Source: Triticum aestivum
Lineage: Eukaryota > Streptophyta > Magnoliopsida > Poales > Poaceae
DNA: 64,000 nucleotides
Assembly (NCBI RefSeq): GCF_018294505.1
Contig: NC_057814.1
Coordinates: forward strand, 33,896,768 to 33,960,767
Reading direction: 5' to 3'
Of this stretch, positions 57,441 to 64,000 are shown in pieces (the first letter of the stretch is position 1; each line of letters begins with the position of its first letter). The translations under genes were made by a program, and so were the position numbers. Under the pieces are notes generated by a model. The model was given only the letters and a program-made list of their open reading frames with translations. It was not told the origin of the DNA and did not search any database.

Positions 57441-59610
57441 CAAAATCGAAGTCAGGAGTGGTATCATGACAAAAAAACTAAATAAAAGAAATAAAGGATC
57501 AAGAAAATGGAAGATACAAAAACAACTAAAACAGAAACTGTTGAGTTACCCCTGTGTTCTTGAAGTCCTCCCATACATACATGCTGAAACCGCTTCCCCC
57601 GAACAGACTCCACAAACCATCTCCCGTGCACATAAAAAGAAGAAAATAAATAAATAAATGGGTAACTCACTAACAACACACTACAGAAAAAGTAAGAAAA
57701 GGGATCAGAAAAGCATAAGTAAAAAAGAACAATTTCGAAACATCTAGAAAATTTATTTTGTTATTTTTATCTCAATATTCATGCAGCTTTATGATTGTGT
57801 GAACAAAAACCCTGCTTACCAGATGCTAAACCCCATTTATTTACAAAACAAAAAGTACTATTGCTGCCCCTAATTAATCTAATGCAGCAGTGGTGACAAA
57901 CTACCAGGGGCATGTGCCACAAAATTTCCCTGCTGTGTTAACACTCAACAGAAAACAACAGCAGATCAACTTGTCGAAAAAGAATGACTAGCAGAGGTTA
58001 TATCCTAACAAAAAGGTTAACTTACGCAGCCTAAACACATGCTCCTGCTATATAGAGGGGGTAAATTGCACTCTTTGTTTAATCTCTGTGCAGAACATGT
58101 GTATGTAGGGTGCTTGTTTACATCAGCGCAAAGCAAAAAATAAAAAAAACTCTTGTATCTCCTTGGTTTAACATGGCTTATTTAATTTTTGTTGTCCTGC
58201 AAATAAATTGCCCCTGTTTTACTAAGTGTCACAAAGTCATAGTATAAGATTCAGTGCTGGGTAGTACTTTTGCTCAAATGCTAGACCAGATCTTCTCAGC
58301 TAAAATCCTAAGGAACTTCTCTAAGTACCTACAAGCATAAAAATTAGTAGTACCGGTAGTACTACTTCCAAGTCAGTCCAAGGAGAAACTTCATGTCAGT
58401 CTCCTAGAGCTACTGGACTTTAGTACTACTACTAGTTGTAAAAAAATATTTACTGGAGAGTACCAAACTAGTAAATGGGTTCAGTGAAAAACTGAAAAAA
58501 TATATTCAACATACTGCTTGAAAAGGGGGCATGTCAAACAATCAACATGCCACTGCTAGCAAAATGGGTTCAGTAAAAATCATACTCTTCTTTCCCTGAG
58601 AATGATTTCAACATTCTACTGAGTCGCATGGGTTCAGTAAAAAATCATACTGCTAGTAACAAAAATGGGTTCAGTAATCATACCCAGCCCACACAATCTA
58701 CAGTATAAAAACCAAAAACAAAACAAAGAAACATTTAGAGTGCCACTAAAAAACTGTATTCAACATCTGTCCATGAAAAAAAATGAATCTACATCATATG
58801 GATGCCTGCATACCTACATACCAATAAAATCGAACAACGTTCTTGAAACACAAACACAAATGAAATCAAAATAAAAGGGGCCAAACTCTGGGGCGATTCT
58901 CTGCTTGAAACTACTAATCAGTACTTGATCCAAACAAATCGTAACCCACACAAACAACCCCCCCCCCCTTCAGATCTATGGTATAGCGCCAACGAAAAAT
59001 AACAAACAAGTTAGGGATAACTTACTCCACCAGCAGCGTCGCTCATCCTCTCACGCTGGGAGTGCAGGAGCATGCCGATCTATCCATCCGAAGAAACCCT
59101 GCAGCTCGGAGACTCTTTTTCCTTTATGGAGTTCTTGGATTCGAGAGAGGGGAATGGAGAGAGACGAAGTGGAGTGACAGTAATTGCCAGTTCCCCTCCT
59201 CTTGTTGACCACGGGTAGTTGCTCCCCCTTGCGTCTCCGTAGTAAATGTAAAAAAAAAAAGAGGCCCGAAAAAACAATACAGAACAAACAAAAAAAGCAT
59301 CTGAACGCCTGCCCAGCCCACAAAAAGAAAAAACACTCGGTCCCTCCCCCGGCAAGGGGCGACGGCCCAACAAAAAAAAACAGAAAAAAGAAACGGTCTG
59401 GGCCGCGCCTTAGACAGGCCAAAACAAGGACAAAATATCCCCAGCGCGAATCTACAGGCAAACAAAAATTGAACGGCTGACTCGTCGACTGAGACTTCGC
59501 GACTGTGATTTAGCAGTTCCGTTCTTTTTAATTTCAATTGAAAAAAATATTTACAGCTATTTTAATGTACATTCAGTATAATTTACAATGGTGTGCACAT
59601 AGACAGAGTT
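57441..59610. other. Non-coding stretch, possible first exon near 59.05 kb
   Basis: AT-rich, with repeated ATGGGTTCAGTAAAA phrases (about 58480, 58565, 58630, 58665). Near 59026-59046 (minus) a short ATG-led exon with a GTAAGT donor is possible. No other gene was seen. Confidence 0.4.
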
Positions 59611-60142
59611 TGTTGGAACCGCCACTGCCTCGCCGCAACTCGCCTCTCCCTCGCTCAGCTCGCTCTGGCTTACCGTGGCTCGATGAGAAAAGAGAGGAAG
59701 AAGAAGTTCAGAGAAGAGGTGGACACTGAGATTTTTCCAGCGCACGAACGCTGTTCTTTCTCCTCGAGCACGAACTCGACTATGTCACCAAGCTACAGGA
59801 GGGAACCAAGGCTTTATACCCGCGAGCACCGGCCTGCCAGGCCTTGCCTTGCACCCACTCGCCCACCCACTTCCCCACGTCCTCCGGGCTCTGGCCGCGT
59901 CCACGCACCGCGCCCGTACGCGATCGCCACGGCCTCCCAGCGCGCCCGACGCGGTCTACCCCTCCTTCTTGCTCGCTAACAACCCGACGTGGCCCCGCGC
60001 ACACACGTGCTGGCTCACGCACTCACACACGCACACCTACGCACACACACCCCGCGGACCCGGCGCGCCCAACACGTCCGGTGCGCGCCCATACACGCAC
60101 CAGCCGTGCCAGGAGCGATGCCGCGGCTTATTACGCCCAACA
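59611..60142 (-). repeat. 3' LTR of the gag-only element
   Basis: 532 bp. It contains CACACACGCACACC-type CA repeats and a GTATAAAGCC TATA-like promoter motif on the minus strand (about 59810-59820). Confidence 0.9.
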
Positions 60143-60162
60143 CTCGCGCCCTAAGCCGCGGC

Positions 60163-61029
60163 TCAGAGCAGCCCGGCGTCCTTGACGTCGCCGTCGACAA
60201 GCAGTGCCCGCTCCGCCGCCGGCGCCTTCTTCCACTGCGGGCAGTCACGTTTGAAGTGACCCCGCTTACCGCACTTGTAGCACCGGCCTTTTCTATTGCC
60301 GCCGAAGCCCGACGCCTCACTGCGCGCCCCGTCGTCGTCGTCCCGAGCTCCGCCTCGATGTCGCTCGCGCGCCCGCCATTGCGCCTCCGTGAACATCAGC
60401 TGGTCCCCGCCATGGCCGCCTCCGTCCTGCCCGCGCCGACGTAGCCGCTCGTCGAAGGCCTTCAGCCGCCCCAACGCGTCCTCGAACGCCATCGTGTCGA
60501 CGTCACAGAACTGCTCGATCCCGGCCACCGCCAGGTACAGGCGGTTCGGCACCGAGTCGAGCAGCTTCTTGACGAGGGCGGCGTCCTCCAGGGTCGAGCC
60601 CAATGCCGCGTAGCGCGCCGCCATGCCACCGAGCCTGCCGGCGAAGTCGTCCAGTGACTCGGCGTCCGCCATGCGCAGGAGCTCAGACTCCCCGCGCAGC
60701 GTGCCCAGCCGAGCTGCCCGCACGCGATCAGCTCCGACGTACCTCGTCTTGAGGGCCGCCCACACCTCCGCCGCGGTTTTCTTCGACGCCAGCTGCATCA
60801 GCAGGTTCTCCGCGAGCGCGCCGAGCAGGTACGCCCTCGCCGGCTTGTCCTTCTTGGCGATCACGGCCGCCGCGGCGTCCTCCGGCACCACCACCGCCTC
60901 CCACAGCCCGGCCGCATCAAGGTTTGCCTCAACCTTGATTGCCCAGGCCGTGTAGTTCTCTCCGATGAGCAGCGGCACCGGCTGCGGCAACGAACCGCCC
61001 GCTCCGCCGGCGTACGGGACGATGGACAT
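60163..61029 (-). CDS. Gag polyprotein with CCHC zinc knuckle
   Basis: 288 residues from ATG 61029 (MSIVPYAGGAGGSLPQPVPL) to TGA 60163. An ATG-independent extension upstream runs into the primer-binding site, so this start is preferred. The N terminus has the Copia-type gag start LLIGENYTAWAIKVEANLDA. The UBN2/retrotransposon gag region follows (AAAEVWAALKTRYVGADRVR, LLDSVPNRLYLAVAGIEQF). Residues 250-263 form a zinc knuckle, CYKCGKRGHFKRDC (CX2CX4HX4C), for RNA packaging. The protein would form the particle shell. The frame is fully open and GC-rich, indicating purifying selection on gag or recent amplification. The stop lies only about 20 bp before the 3' LTR. Confidence 0.93.
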   Translation of the reverse strand: MSIVPYAGGAGGSLPQPVPLLIGENYTAWAIKVEANLDAAGLWEAVVVPEDAAAAVIAKKDKPARAYLLGALAENLLMQLASKKTAAEVWAALKTRYVGADRVRAARLGTLRGESELLRMADAESLDDFAGRLGGMAARYAALGSTLEDAALVKKLLDSVPNRLYLAVAGIEQFCDVDTMAFEDALGRLKAFDERLRRRGQDGGGHGGDQLMFTEAQWRARERHRGGARDDDDGARSEASGFGGNRKGRCYKCGKRGHFKRDCPQWKKAPAAERALLVDGDVKDAGLL

Positions 61030-61069
61030 CGCCGGCGAACCCTGATCTCCACGTGGCTCTGATACCAAT

Positions 61070-61600
61070 TGTTGGAACCGCCACTGCTTCGCCGCAGCTC
61101 TCCTCTCCCTCGCTCAGCTCGCTCTGGCTTGCCGTGGCTCGATCAGAAAAGAGAGGAAGAAGAAGTTCAGAGAAGAGGTGGACACTGAGATTTTTCCAGC
61201 GCACGAACGCTATTCTTTCTCCTCGAGCACGAACTCGACTATGTCACCGAGCTACATGAGGGAACCAGGGCTTTATACCCGCGAGCACCGGCCTGCCAGG
61301 CCTTGACTTGCACCCACTCGCCCACCCACTTCCCCACGTCCTCCGCGCTCTGGCCGCGTCCACGCACCGCGCCCGTACGCGATCGCCACGGCCTCCCAGC
61401 GCGCCCGACGCGGTCTACCCCTCCTTGCTCGCTAGCAACCCGGCGTGGCCCCGCGCACACACGCGCTGGCTCACGCACTCACACACGCACACCTACGCAC
61501 ACACACACCCTGCGGACCCGGCGCGCCCAACACGTCCGGTGCGCGCCCATACACGCACCAGCCGCGCCAGGAGCGACGCCGCGGCTTATTACGCCCAACA
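61070..61600 (-). repeat. 5' LTR of the gag-only element
   Basis: 531 bp; about 17-20 substitutions and small indels relative to the other LTR by eye. Confidence 0.9.
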
Positions 61601-61880
61601 GAGTTCTTTATATTACAGCTGATGCCACAGACGTAATATTAATGGCTAGCTAATTTTTATGGCTTCTTACTACCCACTGGAGGTAAACTCATATTCCACC
61701 ATTTTGTTAGCAAGATTGCATTATTTTTTAATGGATCGCAGTATTGTGCATTGCTAAAGAGAACAAATTACCTTGGCAAAATTTCATTCAACCAAATTGC
61801 ATTAAAATATATAGCAACAAATTCCCACAGCAAACCGCGAGGTATCATCTAATTTTCTAAACTAGTAATCCCTTCCCACT

Positions 61881-61886
61881 TTTATT
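61881..61886 (-). terminator. Poly(A) signal of the serpin gene
   Basis: AATAAA on the minus strand, about 107 bp after the serpin stop codon, in a sequence that looks like a normal plant 3' UTR. The gag-only element sits a further 280 bp downstream. Confidence 0.5.
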
Positions 61887-61992
61887 ACAGAAGATCGAGA
61901 TCATTCTGCTTCCGCTGTTACACCAACAAGGATACAAACAATTCAGTTACTTCAGCAAAAGGACTAGCAGAGCAGAGCTGGTAATCGATCGA

Positions 61993-62298
61993 TCAGTGGC
62001 CCAAAGGATTGATGACATGGCCTGCGAATACCACCACGCCACTGACATCCTCCATGAGGAAGAAGGCGAAGGGATGATCTGCCACGAAATCCACACGGCG
62101 ATCACGAACCATGCCAAACCCCGCCGACAGCGCCACGGTGCCTGCGGCGGCCACGGTCCCGCGCTCATCGACTTTGACGACGCACTGGTGGACCACGGAC
62201 GACACGGCCACCGGAGGCGCCGGCGGGCTCAGCAACTCCAAGAACGAGTCGCCGGAGCGGTGGAACGGCAGCTCCAGCCCCAGGTTCCGCAGCATCCG
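61993..62298 (-). pseudogene. Serpin C-terminal exon, interrupted by a Copia insertion
   Basis: About 101 residues read [60 protein letters not shown], then [40 protein letters not shown] and H-stop (61993-61995). This is the end of a plant serpin. It has the breach strand ([13 protein letters not shown]), a hinge close to the inhibitory pattern (GTVAAAGT against GTEAAAAT), the reactive-centre loop, and the conserved DFVADHPF and GHVINP strands. Serpins trap proteases by loop insertion. Only this exon is in the window. The Copia LTR at 62299 abuts codon RML, so the gene is split here. The exon itself has no lesion. Confidence 0.88.
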
Positions 62299-62477
62299 TG
62301 TAGAGAATGATTTGGTGCATCGATGATTGATTGATCGTGCACTAGGCACATATATACAGGTACAAGGGGTGCGACCGGTATCTTGTCTCCTAAGATACAC
62401 GTACATACAGAGGGAGACAGATACTATAGGTACTGCATACAGAACCCAGACCTACGTACATGTACACATGTTCAACA
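62299..62477 (-). repeat. 3' LTR (179 bp) of the Copia in the serpin
   Basis: TG...CA bounded, unusually short. It includes CCTGTATATATGTGCC (TATA-like) on the minus strand. The pol frame reads into it before stopping at 62390. Confidence 0.8.
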
Positions 62478-64000
62478 CCCCCCGCAGTCGAAGCGTCGCC
62501 GGTGACGCAAAGACTGGACCGAAAGCCCTCGAAAGTCAAGGTGGGTAGTCCCTTCGTCATCACATCGGCGAACTGCTGATCGGTGGGCACATGTAGAACA
62601 CGAACACGACCAAGGGCGACGTGCTCCCGGACGAAGTGGATGTCGAGCTCGATGTGCTTCGTCCGTCGGTGATGGACAGGGTTGGCAGCGAGGTACACCG
62701 CGGAGACGTTATCATAGTAGACGAGCGTCGCCTTGGTGACCTCACATAGCAACTCCTGGAGTAGTTGTCGTAGCCAGGAACACTCCGCGACGGCGTTGGC
62801 CACGGCCCGATACTCGGCCTCGGCGCTTGATCGTGAGACCGTGGGTTGTCGTTTAGACGACCACGAAATCAGAGAGGGCCCGAGGTAGACGCAGTAGCCG
62901 GAAGTGGAGCGTCGAGTGTCGGGACACCCAGCCCAGTCGGCGTCGGAGTAGGCGACAAGGCTGGTGTCTGGCGAGGCCGTCAGGGTGAGACCCATGGCTG
63001 TGGTGCCACGTATGTACCGAAGTATACGTTTCACGAGAGCCCAATGGGTGTCACGAGGAGCATGCATGTGAAGGCACACCTGCTGGACAGCATACTGAAT
63101 GTCCGGACGCGTCAGTGTGAGGTACTGAAGCGCACCGACGATGGAGCGGTAGAAGGGAGCGTCGGACGCCGGAGAGCCCTCGACGGCGGACACCTTAGCC
63201 TTCGTATCGACAGGCGTGGAAGCAGGCTTGCAATTAAGCATGCCCGCTCGCTCCAGAAGCTCGTAGGCGTACTTCTGCTGGTGCAGAAAGAAGCCAGTAG
63301 CCCGGCGCACTACCTCGATGCCGAGGAAGTAGTGGAGAGCCCCCAAGTCCTTGAGGGCGAACTCGGTGCCGAGGCGAGCTGTGATCTGCTGAAGAAGCGC
63401 TGGCGAGGACGCAGTCAGGATGATGTCATCGACGTACAGGAGGAGGTACGCGGTGGCGTGGCCCTGGTGGTAGACAAACAGGGAGGCATCGGACCGTGTG
63501 GATCGGAACCCATGTTGCTGGAGGAAGGCCGCGATCCGCTGGTACCAGGCCCGAGGTGCCTGCTTCAACCCGTAGAGAGAACGAGAGAGCAAGCACACGT
63601 GGTCCGGATAGTCGGTGTCGACGAAACCAGTCGGCTGCTGACAGAACACCTGCTCGGCGAGATGGCCATGCAAGAAAGCATTAGACACATCGAGCTGGTG
63701 GACAGGCCAAGCGCGAGAAACAGCAAGCTGGAGAACCGCGCGAATCGTGCCCGGTTTAACAACCGGGGCGAAGGTGTCGGTGAAGTCCATGCCGGCGCGC
63801 TGGCGAAAGCCGCGCACCACCCAACGCGCCTTGTAGCGCTCGAGAGAATCGTCGGGGCGAGTCTTGTGGCGGAAGACCCACTTGCCAGTGATGACATTAG
63901 CACGGGGTGGCCGCGGGACAAGCTGCCACGTACGGTTGCGCTGCAGGGCGTCAAACTCCTCACGCATCGCAGCTAGCCAGTTCGGATCCCGAAGGGCTGC
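62390..64000 (-). CDS. Copia pol: reverse transcriptase and RNase H, partial (5' end off window)
   Basis: Open from the window edge ([16 protein letters not shown]...) to the stop at 62390; counting from the Met at 63967 it has 525 residues. RVT_2 motifs: [42 protein letters not shown] (91-101, catalytic Asp), [14 protein letters not shown], the active site [10 protein letters not shown] (YVDD 178-181), then [15 protein letters not shown]. RNase [67 protein letters not shown]. All catalytic residues seen are present. No stop or frameshift occurs in 537 codons, so this is a young copy. Gag, protease and integrase lie to the right of the window. Confidence 0.95.
   Translation of the reverse strand, partial: AALRDPNWLAAMREEFDALQRNRTWQLVPRPPRANVITGKWVFRHKTRPDDSLERYKARWVVRGFRQRAGMDFTDTFAPVVKPGTIRAVLQLAVSRAWPVHQLDVSNAFLHGHLAEQVFCQQPTGFVDTDYPDHVCLLSRSLYGLKQAPRAWYQRIAAFLQQHGFRSTRSDASLFVYHQGHATAYLLLYVDDIILTASSPALLQQITARLGTEFALKDLGALHYFLGIEVVRRATGFFLHQQKYAYELLERAGMLNCKPASTPVDTKAKVSAVEGSPASDAPFYRSIVGALQYLTLTRPDIQYAVQQVCLHMHAPRDTHWALVKRILRYIRGTTAMGLTLTASPDTSLVAYSDADWAGCPDTRRSTSGYCVYLGPSLISWSSKRQPTVSRSSAEAEYRAVANAVAECSWLRQLLQELLCEVTKATLVYYDNVSAVYLAANPVHHRRTKHIELDIHFVREHVALGRVRVLHVPTDQQFADVMTKGLPTLTFEGFRSSLCVTGDASTAGGVEHVYMYVGLGSVCSTYSICLPLYVRVS

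Larger units (their letters stand above)
59611..61600 (-). mobile_element. Gag-only Copia-type retrotransposon (TR-GAG type), complete
   Basis: LTRs at 59611-60142 and 61070-61600 (minus strand: TGTTGGGCGTAATAAGCC...GGCGGTTCCAACA) are about 96-97% identical. The 5-bp duplication GAGTT flanks it (59606-59610 and 61601-61605). The primer-binding site TTGGTATCAGAGCC (initiator Met-tRNA type) lies directly inside the 5' LTR at 61056-61069. The internal part is only about 930 bp and is filled by one gag frame. There is no protease, integrase or reverse transcriptase, so it needs a partner element. No clean purine tract precedes the 3' LTR. Confidence 0.93.
62299..64000 (-). mobile_element. Copia retrotransposon with 179-bp LTR, inserted in the serpin
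   Basis: A 3' LTR (62299-62477) reads, on the minus strand, TGTTGAACATGTGTACATGT...TCATTCTCTACA. It is preceded by the G-rich purine tract CTGCGGGGGG. An open pol frame continues to the right window edge. The likely target duplication on this side is CGGAT (minus strand), whose partner lies beyond the window. The orientation is the same as that of the serpin. Confidence 0.9.

Noticed and set aside
59844..60444. Open frames antisense to the gag-only element
   Set aside because: They are shadows of the GC-rich gag and LTR sequence and contain CA-repeat translations (THTHT).
62846..63976. 376-codon plus-strand frame opposite the Copia pol
   Set aside because: It is the mirror of a GC3-rich pol frame on the other strand. 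The minus-strand frame carries all the reverse transcriptase and RNase H motifs.

Overview
This is a plant nuclear intergenic window, most likely from a Triticeae grass (wheat, Aegilops or barley type). The evidence is CACTA ends with the CGGGACCAA-type subterminal repeats, a BARE/Angela/Inga-style Copia LTR starting with a near-TGTTGGAAATATGCC motif, spliced plant-type transposase genes, and GC-rich grass coding sequence. Nothing bacterial is present. Almost every coding stretch belongs to a mobile element. The one clear host gene is a serpin 3' exon near the right edge, and it is interrupted by a retrotransposon.

Layout. 1-2711: right part of a CACTA transposon with a broken transposase, inserted into the 5' LTR of a small ORF-less Copia-like retrotransposon (to 4073). 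That element in turn sits in the endonuclease domain of a LINE (4074-about 5095). 5.1-8.6 kb: a broken unidentified coding remnant, a tRNA-derived SINE-like head and an AT-rich duplicated block. 8.6-18.2 kb: a mosaic of gene-like pieces (ribosomal protein L19 fragment, three unidentified exon-like segments), a LINE 3' end, 582-bp and 138-bp tandem duplications, and a 471-bp Harbinger-type MITE with TTA duplications.

18764-32502: a complete 13.74-kb CACTA transposon with matching ends and a perfect AGT duplication. It carries two divergently transcribed genes: a 10-exon Transposase_24 (TNPA-like) gene broken by one stop codon, and a TNP2-type transposase broken by one stop and one 1-bp deletion. 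Helitron-type termini lie just right of it. 33429-41678: a complete 8.25-kb Mutator-like element (MULE) with about 120-bp terminal inverted repeats and a 10-bp duplication (CTTTCAAATC). It carries a degraded MULE transposase, an intact two-exon GRF zinc-finger/membrane-anchor gene and an intact 138-codon orphan gene.

42.6-59.5 kb: a diverged region with B3-like gene remnants and a 99-151-bp tandem repeat array. The array is split by a very young Copia retrotransposon (45776-55363, TSD ACTGC) whose two 2170-bp LTRs are about 99.5% identical although its pol is full of stops. 59611-61600: a complete 1.99-kb gag-only retrotransposon (TR-GAG type, TSD GAGTT). 61993-62298: C-terminal exon of a serpin, cut by a Copia element with a 179-bp LTR and an open reverse transcriptase/RNase H frame that runs off the right edge.

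How it fits together: the window is a nest of insertions of different ages. Non-autonomous elements (gag-only, ORF-less, decayed pol) sit next to elements that could once supply proteins. All coordinates and splice sites were read by eye; family names rest on motif recognition, not on database searches.
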